This document shows, piece by piece, positions 1-6,151 of a stretch of 8,431 bases of DNA (its first letter is position 1; every line of letters starts with the position of its first letter). Location: the NCBI GenBank assembly GCA_946530775.1, contig CAMNAH010000039.1, positions 1 through 8,431 on the forward strand. Direction: 5' to 3'. The stretch is from an uncultured Coriobacteriales bacterium (GTDB lineage Bacteria > Actinomycetota > Coriobacteriia > Coriobacteriales > Atopobiaceae). A model generated the notes under the pieces. The model was not told the DNA's origin and did not search any database. It saw nothing but the letters and a program-made list of their open reading frames with translations. Made by a program: the position numbers and the translations under genes.

Positions 1-387
1 AACAACATCGGCGGGGTTAGAGACCGAGATGAGGATGCCGTGGAAGCCGCTGTCGCGAAGCGGGCTCACGATGCCGCGCAGGATCGAGAAGGTGCCCTGC
101 AACATGTCGAGCCTGCTCTCGCCGGGCTTGCGATGTCTGCCCGCGGTCATGATCACGAACTGCGCGTCGGCGCAATCGTCGTAGCTTCCCGTGCGCACCT
201 TCACGTGGATGTTGAGCGCGCTCGACCAGTCCTTGAGGTCCATCATCTCGGCATACGCCGCCTGTTCGTTGACATCGAGCAGGATGATCTCGTCCACGAG
301 CTGGTTCACCATGAGCGAGAGCGCGGCGTGGCTGCCGACGCGCCCGCATCCTATGATGACGACCTTACGCGATCCGAAACCCCTCAT
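1..387 (-). CDS. Lactate/malate dehydrogenase family protein, N-terminal part (runs off the left edge)
   Basis: NAD-dependent 2-hydroxyacid dehydrogenase that interconverts a 2-oxoacid (pyruvate or oxaloacetate) and its L-2-hydroxyacid in the cytoplasm. The first 129 residues are visible. They begin MRGFGSRKVVIIGCGRVGS, with the GxGxxG dinucleotide fold at residues 14-19 and the acidic residue ending strand 2 in ILLDVNE near residue 39. The substrate loop TAGRHRKPGESRLDM lies at 81-95 and SNPADV at 124-129. The ATG at 387-385 is preceded by AAAGGAG (400-394) at 6-nt spacing, which fixes the start. General similarity (PGESRLDML, DVN, MMDLKD) is to L-lactate dehydrogenase. However, the position that is Gln102 in lactate dehydrogenases (NQKPGE) is Arg86 here, as in malate dehydrogenases, so I give no gene symbol. 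The catalytic histidine lies beyond the window. Family assignment is secure and substrate is not. Confidence 0.9.
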   Translation of the reverse strand, partial: MRGFGSRKVVIIGCGRVGSHAALSLMVNQLVDEIILLDVNEQAAYAEMMDLKDWSSALNIHVKVRTGSYDDCADAQFVIMTAGRHRKPGESRLDMLQGTFSILRGIVSPLRDSGFHGILISVSNPADVV

Positions 388-425
388 GGCAAGCTCCTTT
401 GCAACGCCGCGTACATGCTTGGACA

Positions 426-454
426 ATCGTAACATGCGCCATCTGGACGGCCAA
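426..454 (-). promoter_or_regulatory. Candidate promoter of the dehydrogenase gene
   Basis: Read on the minus strand, TTGGCC (454-449) and TACGAT (431-426) are separated by exactly 17 bases. Each matches its sigma-70 consensus hexamer at 4 of 6 positions. TG one base before the -10 gives an extended -10 (TGTTACGAT). The expected transcript start is near 419, giving a leader of about 30 bases before the ATG. This is a pattern match only. Confidence 0.45.
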
Positions 455-475
455 TTTCGTTTATCACGTAAATTT
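453..475. repeat. Imperfect inverted repeat beside the dehydrogenase -35 box
   Basis: AATTTCGT (453-460) faces ACG(T)AAATT (466-474), a stem of 8 pairs with one bulged T around the loop TTATC. It is AT-rich in a GC-rich genome and abuts or overlaps the candidate -35 box TTGGCC of the divergent dehydrogenase gene, where a repressor could act. It matches no operator consensus that I can name with confidence. It could be chance in an AT-rich promoter segment. Confidence 0.3.
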
Positions 476-492
476 GCGCTGTCAGGGCGTTT

Positions 493-522
493 ATGACCTG
501 CTTCTTTGCTATCATTCATAAG
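493..522 (+). promoter_or_regulatory. Weak candidate promoter for the tRNA-Leu/tig transcript
   Basis: ATGACC (493-498) and CATAAG (517-522) are 18 bases apart, each matching consensus at 4 of 6 positions. A start near 529 would place about 9 bases before the mature tRNA 5' end, typical for a tRNA gene. TATCAT (510-515) is an alternative -10 without a good -35. The rest of the 388-537 intergenic region holds only the divergent dehydrogenase promoter and the inverted repeat beside it. Confidence 0.3.
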
Positions 523-537
523 CTGTGCGTTTCTGCT

Positions 538-622
<85 letters not shown>

Positions 623-651
623 ACGCAGGCACACGCAACTTTGGTTAGGTT

Positions 652-665
652 GGCGAGAGATCGCC
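652..665 (+). other. Short hairpin with a GNRA-type loop in the tRNA-tig spacer
   Basis: GGCGA (652-656) pairs perfectly with TCGCC (661-665) around a GAGA tetraloop. It lies between the tRNA 3' end and the tig Shine-Dalgarno site. There is no T-run after it, so it is not a terminator. It could protect the 5' end of tig mRNA left after tRNA processing, but a 5-bp stem can also arise by chance. Confidence 0.3.
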
Positions 666-682
666 TGGATCGCGAGACATAT

Positions 683-687
683 GGAGG
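683..687 (+). promoter_or_regulatory. Ribosome binding site that sets the tig start
   Basis: GGAGG lies 5 bases before the TTG codon at 693-695. The in-frame ATG at 681 overlaps this site and has no Shine-Dalgarno sequence of its own. A second ATG at 688 is in another frame and stops at once. The site therefore favours initiation at TTG, giving an N-terminus MNITVKPEEP. Confidence 0.7.
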
Positions 688-692
688 ATGCG

Positions 693-2087
693 TTGAACAT
701 CACCGTCAAACCCGAGGAGCCGAAGGATGGCGTCCTCACCGCGCAGGTCACCGTTCCTGCTGCGGACGTAGATGCAGCAATTGCCAAGACGTACAAGGAT
801 ATCGCCCACAAGTACCAGTTCCAGGGCTTCCGTCGCGGCCACGTCCCCCGTCCCGTCATCGACGGCATCGTCGGCAAGCAGGCTGTTCTCGGCCAGGCCA
901 CCAATGACGTCCTGAACGACATCGAGCCTATGATTATGAACGAGCTCGACATCGTGCCCATCGGCCGTGTCGAGTACCCCGCCGAGCCCGAGCTGCTCGC
1001 TGCCGGCACCGACTACGTGGTGGAGTGCCACATGGAGGTCCGTCCCGACGCCAGCCTCACCACCTTCGATGCTCCCTCCATCCAGATGCCGCCCGATGAG
1101 GCTACCGAGGCCGAGATCGATCTCCAGATCGACCAGCTCCTCTCGTACCAGACCACCTACGAGGATGCCAAGCTCAAGCGTGCCGTTAAGGATGGCGACA
1201 TTGTCCAGGTCAACATCGAGAACGTCGAGGGCGGCGAGCGCTTCGCCGGCACCAACCGCATGATCTCGCTCGATGGTGCCAACATCCCCGCCGAACTTCA
1301 TGACGCCATCGTCGGCCTGAAGGCCGGCGACACCAAGGAGGCCGCATGGGGCGAGGGCGATGACGCCGTCAAGCTCAACGTGACCCTCAACTCCATCATG
1401 AAGGCCGTCAAGCCCGAGCTCGATGACGAGCTTGCCAAGAAGAACTTCGGCTTCGACACCGTTGCCGATTTGCGCAACGCCGTCAAGGACGAGATCGAGG
1501 CCGACAAGCTCCGCTCGCTGCCCGGCCTCAAGGAGGACCGTCTCGTCGAGGCCCTCGGCAAGAACCTCGACCTCGAGGAGATCCCCGAGAACTACAAGAA
1601 CCAGATCTTCCAGGAGCTCGCTCAGGAGTTCCTCAACACTCTGCAGCGTCAGGGCATGTCGCTCGACATGTACCTCGGTGCTCGCGGCATCGACATGGGC
1701 GCCTTCCTTGAGGACCTGCGTGCCCAGGCCGACGACCGCGCCCGCCAGTCGCTCGCGCTCGACGCTCTCGCCAAGCACCTCGGCGTGACCGTCGACGCCG
1801 ACGAGGTTCGCGCCGAGTTCGAGAAGGCCCAGGTCGAGGACGTCGACGCCGCCATCGCCGAGTGGACCAACGACGGCCGCCTGCCCGCCATCCGCGAGTC
1901 CATCAGGCGCACCAAGGCTCTTGCCTGGCTCGTCGAGAACGCCAAGGTCGAGATCGTCGACGAGGTCGCCGAGCGCGCCAAGGCCGAGGATAAGCCCAAG
2001 AAGAAGACCACCAAGAAGAAGGCCGCCAAGAAGGCTGAGGAGGCTCCTGCCGAGGAGACCCCCGCTGAGGAGACCCCTGCCGAGTAG
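693..2087 (+). CDS. tig: Trigger factor, ribosome-associated chaperone
   Basis: Trigger factor binds the ribosome exit region and shields nascent chains. With the TTG start the protein has 464 residues, normal for an actinobacterial trigger factor. The ribosome-binding domain is about residues 1-110 and carries the signature GFRRGHVP at 45-52 (GFRKGKVP in E. coli). An FKBP-like domain follows at about 160-240 (VKDGDIVQVNIENVEGG onward), then the helical chaperone domain to about 430. The end is a low-complexity tail rich in Lys and Ala (KPKKKTTKKKAAKKAEE) and then PAEET repeats. The FKBP domain appears shortened and lacks the usual GFE aromatic. An ATG start at 681 would add four residues (MEDA), with the TTG then read as leucine, but has no ribosome binding site. 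The gene heads a tig-clpP-clpX cluster, a common bacterial order. Identity is certain; the start is probable. Confidence 0.97.
   Translation: MNITVKPEEPKDGVLTAQVTVPAADVDAAIAKTYKDIAHKYQFQGFRRGHVPRPVIDGIVGKQAVLGQATNDVLNDIEPMIMNELDIVPIGRVEYPAEPELLAAGTDYVVECHMEVRPDASLTTFDAPSIQMPPDEATEAEIDLQIDQLLSYQTTYEDAKLKRAVKDGDIVQVNIENVEGGERFAGTNRMISLDGANIPAELHDAIVGLKAGDTKEAAWGEGDDAVKLNVTLNSIMKAVKPELDDELAKKNFGFDTVADLRNAVKDEIEADKLRSLPGLKEDRLVEALGKNLDLEEIPENYKNQIFQELAQEFLNTLQRQGMSLDMYLGARGIDMGAFLEDLRAQADDRARQSLALDALAKHLGVTVDADEVRAEFEKAQVEDVDAAIAEWTNDGRLPAIRESIRRTKALAWLVENAKVEIVDEVAERAKAEDKPKKKTTKKKAAKKAEEAPAEETPAEETPAE
2043..2084 (+). repeat. 15-bp tandem repeat encoding the PAEET tail of trigger factor
   Basis: Units of the form CCTGCCGAGGAGACC and CCCGCTGAGGAGACC, followed by a partial CCTGCCGAG, encode PAEET-PAEET-PAE at the extreme C-terminus. 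The units differ mostly at synonymous positions. In-frame 15-bp units could expand or contract without frameshift, so tail length may vary between strains. Confidence 0.7.
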
Positions 2088-2100
2088 GCACGGCTTTTTT
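2079..2100 (+). terminator. Weak possible terminator overlapping the tig stop codon
   Basis: GCCG (2079-2082) and CGGC (2091-2094) can pair around an 8-base loop that contains the tig TAG, followed directly by six T residues (2095-2100). TGCC/GGCA is a competing pairing. The stem is only 4 bp, so at most partial termination is expected between tig and clpP. Confidence 0.3.
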
Positions 2101-2112
2101 CAAGCGAATTGC

Positions 2113-2146
2113 ATGCCCCGGGCAAGATAATCCTTGCCCGGGGTAT
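2113..2146. promoter_or_regulatory. Perfect inverted repeat flanking a -10-like hexamer upstream of clpP
   Basis: CCCCGGGCAAG (2116-2126) is the exact complement of CTTGCCCGGGG (2133-2143) across the 6-base gap ATAATC. Three more pairs, one of them G-T, extend it to 2113 and 2146. GATAAT (2126-2131), a 5 of 6 match to the -10 consensus, sits at the centre. No T-run follows on either strand, so it is not a standard terminator. It could be an operator over a clpP promoter or an mRNA stem-loop 15 bases before the ribosome binding site. I see no good -35 box at the right spacing. Confidence 0.6.
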
Positions 2147-2161
2147 CAATAAGGGGAGTAG

Positions 2162-2168
2162 AAGGAGG
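2162..2168 (+). promoter_or_regulatory. Ribosome binding site that sets the clpP start
   Basis: AAGGAGG lies 6 bases before the ATG at 2175. It rules out the upstream in-frame ATG at 2109, whose first codons would run through the inverted repeat at 2113-2146. Confidence 0.85.
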
Positions 2169-2174
2169 ATTCAC

Positions 2175-2786
2175 ATGATTAACCCGACCAACATCCCGCT
2201 CATCCCTTACGTTATCGAGCAGACCCCGCGCGGCGAGCGCAGCTACGATATCTATTCTCGCCTCCTGAACGACCGTATCGTCTTCCTCGGCGAGCCCATC
2301 ACCCGCGAGAGCGCCAACCTCGTGATCGCCCAGCTCCTGCACCTCGAGAGCCAGGATCCCGACAAGGACATCTCGCTCTACATCGACTCGCCCGGCGGAG
2401 AGGTCTATGCAGGTCTCGGCATTCTCGACACGATGAACTTCATCAAGCCCGAGGTTTCCACCATCTGCGTTGGCATGGCCGCGTCCATGGCTGCGGTGCT
2501 GCTCGCATCCGGCGCCAAGGGCAAGCGCATGGCGCTTCCCAACTCCATGGTGCTCATCCACCAGCCCAGCTCCGGCGTTGAGGGCCAGCAGACCGACATC
2601 CAGATCGTCGCTGATGAGACCAAGTGGATCCGTCAGCACCTCAACGAGATCCTGGCAGAGGCCACCGGCCAGCCCATCGAGAAGATCAACGCCGACACCG
2701 AGCGCGACAACTACCTGCGCGCTCACGAGGCTCTCGAGTACGGCCTCGTGGACCGCGTCATCACGTCCCGCACCGAGCAGGCGTAA
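2175..2786 (+). CDS. clpP: ATP-dependent Clp protease proteolytic subunit ClpP
   Basis: ClpP is the serine peptidase chamber (tetradecamer) of the cytoplasmic Clp protease, which degrades polypeptides threaded in by ClpX or ClpC. The 203-residue product is of usual length. The catalytic triad is intact: Ser104 in GMAASMAA, His129 in [10 protein letters not shown] and Asp178 in TERDNYL. The spacings of 25 and 49 residues equal those of E. coli Ser98-His123-Asp172. The oxyanion-region signature [10 protein letters not shown] is at 71-80. The N-terminal segment before [10 protein letters not shown] is short, compatible with a propeptide processed as in other ClpPs, though I cannot place a cut. 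The gene starts 87 bases after tig and ends 29 bases before clpX, implying a clpP-clpX operon. Only one clpP is seen here; other paralogues elsewhere cannot be excluded. Confidence 0.98.
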   Translation: MINPTNIPLIPYVIEQTPRGERSYDIYSRLLNDRIVFLGEPITRESANLVIAQLLHLESQDPDKDISLYIDSPGGEVYAGLGILDTMNFIKPEVSTICVGMAASMAAVLLASGAKGKRMALPNSMVLIHQPSSGVEGQQTDIQIVADETKWIRQHLNEILAEATGQPIEKINADTERDNYLRAHEALEYGLVDRVITSRTEQA

Positions 2787-2815
2787 GACCACGCCTAGTC
2801 TGGAGTCTTCGATCC

Positions 2816-4108
2816 ATGGCATATAACGACAACGGCGCTGACGGCACCCAGCACGAGATGCACTGCGCCTTCTGCGGCAAGAGCCGCAGCCAGGTCGACA
2901 AGCTCATCCAGGGCCCCAACGGCATCTGCATCTGCGACGAGTGCATCACCACCGCTGCAGAGATGATCAACGGCGCGCCGTATCCCGACGCACCCTATGA
3001 GGATGAGCTCACCGACGAGGACGGCGAGATCGAGCTCAAGCATCTTCCCACGCCCCATGAGATCTACGACGAGCTGTCGCAGTACGTCATGGGCCAGGAA
3101 GACGCCAAGCGTGCGCTGAGCGTGGCCGTCTACAACCACTACCGCCGCATCATCTCGGGCAATGACGAGGTCGATGAGGATAGCGAGGATGTCGAGATCG
3201 CCAAGAGCAACATCCTGCTGCTGGGACCCACCGGCACGGGCAAGACGCTGCTCGCGCAGACGCTTGCGCGCTTCCTCGAGGTGCCCTTCGCGATCGCCGA
3301 CGCCACCACCCTCACCGAGGCGGGCTACGTGGGCGAGGATGTCGAGAACATCCTGCTGAAGCTCATCACCGCCGCCGATGGCGACGTCTCGCGTGCCGAG
3401 CTCGGCATCGTCTACGTGGACGAGATCGATAAGATCGCCCGCAAGGCCGAGAACCTCTCCATCACGCGCGACGTGTCGGGCGAGGGCGTGCAGCAGGCGC
3501 TTCTCAAGATCCTCGAGGGAACCGAGGCGAGCGTTCCTCCCCAGGGTGGCCGCAAGCATCCCCAGCAGGAGCTCATCCATATCGACACCACCAATATCCT
3601 GTTCATCTGCGGCGGTGCGTTCGTGGGCCTCGACAAGATCGTGGCCGACCGTATCGGCAAGAAGGGCGTCGGCTTCAACGCCGACCTCTCCAAGAACGCC
3701 GTCGATGACGAGACCGCGCTCATGGCCCAGGTCATGCCCCAGGACCTGCACAAGTTCGGCATGATCCCCGAGTTCATCGGCCGTATCCCCGTGATCACCG
3801 CCACGCGCGAGCTCACCGAGGACGACCTGGTGGATATCCTCACCACGCCCAAGAACGCCCTTGTGAAGCAGTATCGCAGGATGTTCGCGATCGAGGGTGT
3901 CAACCTCGAGTTCACGCCCGAGTCGCTCCGCGCCATCGCCAAGCTCGCGCTTGCGCGTGGCACGGGTGCCCGCGGCCTGCGCGCCATCCTCGAGCAGGTG
4001 CTGCAGGATACCATGTTCGATATCCCCGATGAGCTCGATATCAAGCGCGTCGTCATCACGCCCGAGTGCGTGGACGGCGATGCCAAACCCGAGATCTACC
4101 GCGCATAG
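2816..4108 (+). CDS. clpX: ATP-dependent Clp protease ATP-binding subunit ClpX
   Basis: ClpX is a hexameric AAA+ unfoldase that recognises tagged substrates and translocates them into ClpP. The 430-residue protein has all key elements: the N-terminal zinc-binding domain with Cys17, Cys20, Cys40 and Cys43; an acidic linker (about 60-73); Walker A GPTGTGKT at 137-144; the pore-1 loop GYVG at 170-173; Walker B IVYVDEID at 198-205; and the RKH pore motif at 246-248. The ClpP-docking tripeptide is VGF at 285-287 in place of the commoner IGF. FIGRIPV carries the arginine finger and GARGLR the sensor-2 arginine. The ATG at 2816 has GGAG 10 bases upstream and gives the typical N-terminus. A longer in-frame ATG at 2624 lies inside clpP and is rejected. 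The gene is 29 bases downstream of clpP and ends in a strong terminator. Confidence 0.98.
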   Translation: MAYNDNGADGTQHEMHCAFCGKSRSQVDKLIQGPNGICICDECITTAAEMINGAPYPDAPYEDELTDEDGEIELKHLPTPHEIYDELSQYVMGQEDAKRALSVAVYNHYRRIISGNDEVDEDSEDVEIAKSNILLLGPTGTGKTLLAQTLARFLEVPFAIADATTLTEAGYVGEDVENILLKLITAADGDVSRAELGIVYVDEIDKIARKAENLSITRDVSGEGVQQALLKILEGTEASVPPQGGRKHPQQELIHIDTTNILFICGGAFVGLDKIVADRIGKKGVGFNADLSKNAVDDETALMAQVMPQDLHKFGMIPEFIGRIPVITATRELTEDDLVDILTTPKNALVKQYRRMFAIEGVNLEFTPESLRAIAKLALARGTGARGLRAILEQVLQDTMFDIPDELDIKRVVITPECVDGDAKPEIYRA

Positions 4109-4129
4109 GCTTTGCACACAGGTATGCGA

Positions 4130-4162
4130 ACGGCCGTCGGAGCAATCCGGCGGCCGTTTTTT
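4130..4162 (+). terminator. Intrinsic terminator of the clpP-clpX transcript
   Basis: ACGGCCGTCGG (4130-4140) pairs with CCGGCGGCCGT (4147-4157) as an 11-bp stem with one T-G wobble and a 6-base loop AGCAAT. Six T residues end the structure (4157-4162). It begins 22 bases after the clpX stop and separates clpX from the convergent glycosyltransferase gene. Read on the minus strand it has no T-run, so it probably serves only the plus strand. Confidence 0.9.
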
Positions 4163-4187
4163 CTTGCTTGATTCGTTTGTTGAGGGT

Positions 4188-5306
4188 TTATCCCAAGCTG
4201 CCGCCCATGCGCATGTAGGCGCCGATGGTGTTCATGCGGCGCTCGGTCTTGGGCGGGAAGGCCTTATCGAAAAGCGGCATGCCCACATGCAGCGCAAGGG
4301 CGGTCTTGGTGCGCTCTGCTACCTCGAGGGGCTTCGTGTGCGATTCCTCGAGGCGCGTGCGCAGCGTTCCCAGATACGGGCAGCGGCTTGCGTAATCCCA
4401 GAAGTATTCGGCGAGGTCGCATTCCGGATAGAGCCACGGGCGGTCATCGGGGCCGGCGTAGTGCACGATAGCCGGGTTCTGGCGCGCCGCCTCGTACTCG
4501 TCGCGGAAATCCTGCGGGGCCTGTGCGACGATGGAGTTGCGGCGCAGCCCGCACCAGTCGTAAAGGTAGTTCCAGCGCATGTCGATGCGCGTATAGTCGC
4601 CGTCGGCGACCTTGTTGAGCACGTCCTGGTCGAGCCAGCGCCATACGCGCTGCGTGGCGATGCCGAGAAGCTCCTCGGGCGTGGTGCGACGCCTGAACTC
4701 CTCGAGATTCATGACGAGCACGCCCGCCTGGAAATACTTGTGCGGATCGGTGAGCCCGAGGTCGTTGGCAAGATACGGGCCCACTCCCTGATCGTATCCG
4801 TCGATCTGGCCGATGGTGTCGGCGTCGCGGGTGGCGCCGAGGAGCTCTCCCTCCACATCCGTGTCCCAGAGCTTGGCGATGTCATCGAGCACAACGAGGT
4901 CGGAATCCAGATAGACGGCCTTCTTGACGCTCGGAAGCAGCGACGGCGCGAGCAGGCGGAAGTACGTCTCGAGGCGGAAATGCCCGTAGTGGGGGAGCTT
5001 CCGGTTGCCGATAGCTGCCTCCACATCGAGAAATCCGATGCCGATGTTGGTGCGGTTGCACTGGCGTGAGAGGGTGAGCATGCTCGAGGGCGAGATATCG
5101 CGCGTGAGCACCACAATGTCGTAGCGGCGCTCGGCAGAGGTGTTCTCGATGAGCGATTCGAGGGCGACAGAGAGATAGGGAACGAAGTTCTCGCTGCAGG
5201 CGAAGACCACGACGACGTCGTCAAGGGTGAGTTGGAGACCTTCCTCGGAGCCTGCGAGGAGCACTTTGGGGATATAGCCTTCGGCGTTTTCGGTGCGATA
5301 GGGCAT
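4188..5306 (-). CDS. Glycosyltransferase family 8 protein
   Basis: Family 8 retaining glycosyltransferases (LgtC/GspA type) move glucose or galactose from a UDP-sugar to an acceptor such as cell-surface glycan. The 372-residue protein shows the family pattern in order: VVVVFACSENFVPYLSVALESL at the Rossmann-like start (31-52); DSD, the metal-binding DxD, at 134-136 in YLDSDLVVLDDIAKLW; FQAGVLVMNL at 192-201; DQDVLN at 226-231; and HYAGPDDRPW at 282-291 (HxxGxxKPW type). A C-terminal tail of about 80 residues follows. No signal peptide or membrane segment is seen, so it is probably cytoplasmic or peripheral. The ATG at 5306 has only a weak purine-rich stretch upstream. The gene lies 83 bases downstream of tatD on the same strand, across a spacer with two stem-loops. 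No other glycan gene is nearby. Sugar and acceptor cannot be read from the sequence. Confidence 0.92.
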   Translation of the reverse strand: MPYRTENAEGYIPKVLLAGSEEGLQLTLDDVVVVFACSENFVPYLSVALESLIENTSAERRYDIVVLTRDISPSSMLTLSRQCNRTNIGIGFLDVEAAIGNRKLPHYGHFRLETYFRLLAPSLLPSVKKAVYLDSDLVVLDDIAKLWDTDVEGELLGATRDADTIGQIDGYDQGVGPYLANDLGLTDPHKYFQAGVLVMNLEEFRRRTTPEELLGIATQRVWRWLDQDVLNKVADGDYTRIDMRWNYLYDWCGLRRNSIVAQAPQDFRDEYEAARQNPAIVHYAGPDDRPWLYPECDLAEYFWDYASRCPYLGTLRTRLEESHTKPLEVAERTKTALALHVGMPLFDKAFPPKTERRMNTIGAYMRMGGSLG

Positions 5307-5324
5307 AATGGACGCTTCTTTCTC

Positions 5325-5356
5325 GTGTACGTGCGGCTCAGAGCCGCCCTGTACAC
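5325..5356 (-). promoter_or_regulatory. Nested palindrome in the leader of the glycosyltransferase gene
   Basis: GCGGCTC (5333-5339) and GAGCCGC (5341-5347) form a perfect palindrome around one base. Outside it, GTGTAC (5325-5330) matches GTACAC (5351-5356), giving 13 complementary pairs over 32 bases with a small internal mismatch. It ends 19 bases before the glycosyltransferase ATG and has no T-run downstream. It may be a dimeric-repressor operator or a leader hairpin. Confidence 0.55.
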
Positions 5357-5364
5357 TATGCCCA

Positions 5365-5396
5365 TTTGTGAACCGCTACTTGCCAAGCGTCACAAA
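5365..5396 (-). other. Stem-loop overlapping the tatD stop codon
   Basis: On the minus strand TTTGTGACGCT pairs with AGCG-GT-TCACAAA: 11 pairs, a 2-base bulge and an 8-base loop TGGCAAGT. The tatD TGA lies inside the 5' arm. No T-run follows, so simple intrinsic termination is unlikely. It lies just ahead of the palindrome at 5325-5356. Confidence 0.5.
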
Positions 5397-6151
5397 GACA
5401 GCACACGACGTGCGTTTTCGCTTGTCAGCTCCGCGATTGTGTCAGGATCGCAACCGATTGCAGCTGCCGCAGCTTGCTCGGTGCGTGTGAGCGATTCCGA
5501 GATCGCGGCGAATCCGCGTTCGGCATCGCCAGGCCAGGGCATATCGGTTTCGAGGAGCAGGCGGTCGCGTGGGACGAGCTTGAGGTATTCGCGGCCTTTG
5601 CCCGTGCGCAGCGACCTCTCGCCGAACGAGAACCAGCAGCCCGCATGGATGGCATCCCAAATACGGTCTGCCGAGTCGCTGAACCAGTGGAGGATACAGA
5701 TGCAGGTCCCAAGGCAGCCCGTCTCCTCGAGGATATCGAGTACGGTCGCCGAGGCACGTACCGAATGGATGGTCAGCACCTTGCCGCCGCATTCCCCCGC
5801 AACCGAGCAGATGCGTCGGAAGGTTCGTTCCTGCAGGTCCCAGGTCTCCTTGGCGGCGTGCTTCTCCATCAAGTCGAGGCCGATCTCGCCGATATAGCGC
5901 TCGTCGGGAATGCTTGCGAGCATCAGCGCTATGTCATCCTCGTCGCAGCGACCGTCGAGCCACCATGGGTGGAGACCTGCGGCCACGCGCACGTTGGGGT
6001 TGTGGGCAAGCAGCTCCCGCGCCGCCAGATACCCGCGCGGTGTGGTGGTGGCGCAAAGCAGAGCGGTGTCCGCATGCTCGGCATCCTGTGCCGTCGTGAC
6101 CGGATCGTCGAATTGGTCGAGATGGATGTGCAGGTCGGCGTGGGCGATCAT
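5390..6151 (-). CDS. TatD-family metal-dependent hydrolase (putative deoxyribonuclease)
   Basis: This is a TIM-barrel amidohydrolase-superfamily enzyme of the TatD group. Characterised members are metal-dependent 3'-5' exonucleases or DNases linked to DNA repair and quality control. The 253 residues are near the usual length of about 260. All metal-ligand motifs are present: HIH at 8-10, GLHPWW at 59-64 (His61), GEIGLD at 88-93 (Glu89), TIHS (His129), ILHWF (His155) and LETDMPW (Asp203). The ATG at 6151-6149 overlaps the tcdA stop as ATGA, so translation is likely coupled to tcdA and both are on one transcript. The weak ribosome binding site (a GGGG stretch) fits coupling. The exact substrate of this paralogue cannot be told, so I leave the symbol blank. 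Confidence 0.93.
   Translation of the reverse strand: MIAHADLHIHLDQFDDPVTTAQDAEHADTALLCATTTPRGYLAARELLAHNPNVRVAAGLHPWWLDGRCDEDDIALMLASIPDERYIGEIGLDLMEKHAAKETWDLQERTFRRICSVAGECGGKVLTIHSVRASATVLDILEETGCLGTCICILHWFSDSADRIWDAIHAGCWFSFGERSLRTGKGREYLKLVPRDRLLLETDMPWPGDAERGFAAISESLTRTEQAAAAAIGCDPDTIAELTSENARRVLSL

Noticed and set aside
645..1778. A 377-codon open frame on the minus strand opposite tig
   Set aside because: Its translation is low-complexity (rich in L, V, G, D, E), as expected from the antisense of a GC-biased gene, and tig is unmistakable on the other strand.
2113..2146. Intrinsic terminator between tig and clpP
   Set aside because: The stem is strong but no T-run follows on either strand; the T-run at 2095-2100 lies before it.
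2109..2174. Upstream in-frame start for clpP
   Set aside because: It would code through the inverted repeat and gives an atypical N-terminus, while AAGGAGG sits 6 bases before the ATG at 2175.
2795..4117. A 440-codon open frame opposite the whole of clpX
   Set aside because: Antisense shadow of a strongly biased gene with no recognisable domain; it would also cross the clpX end.
3897..5069. A 390-codon plus-strand frame spanning the clpX end, the terminator and the glycosyltransferase gene
   Set aside because: It reads through a strong terminator, begins out of frame in clpX, and is antisense to a clear GT8 gene.
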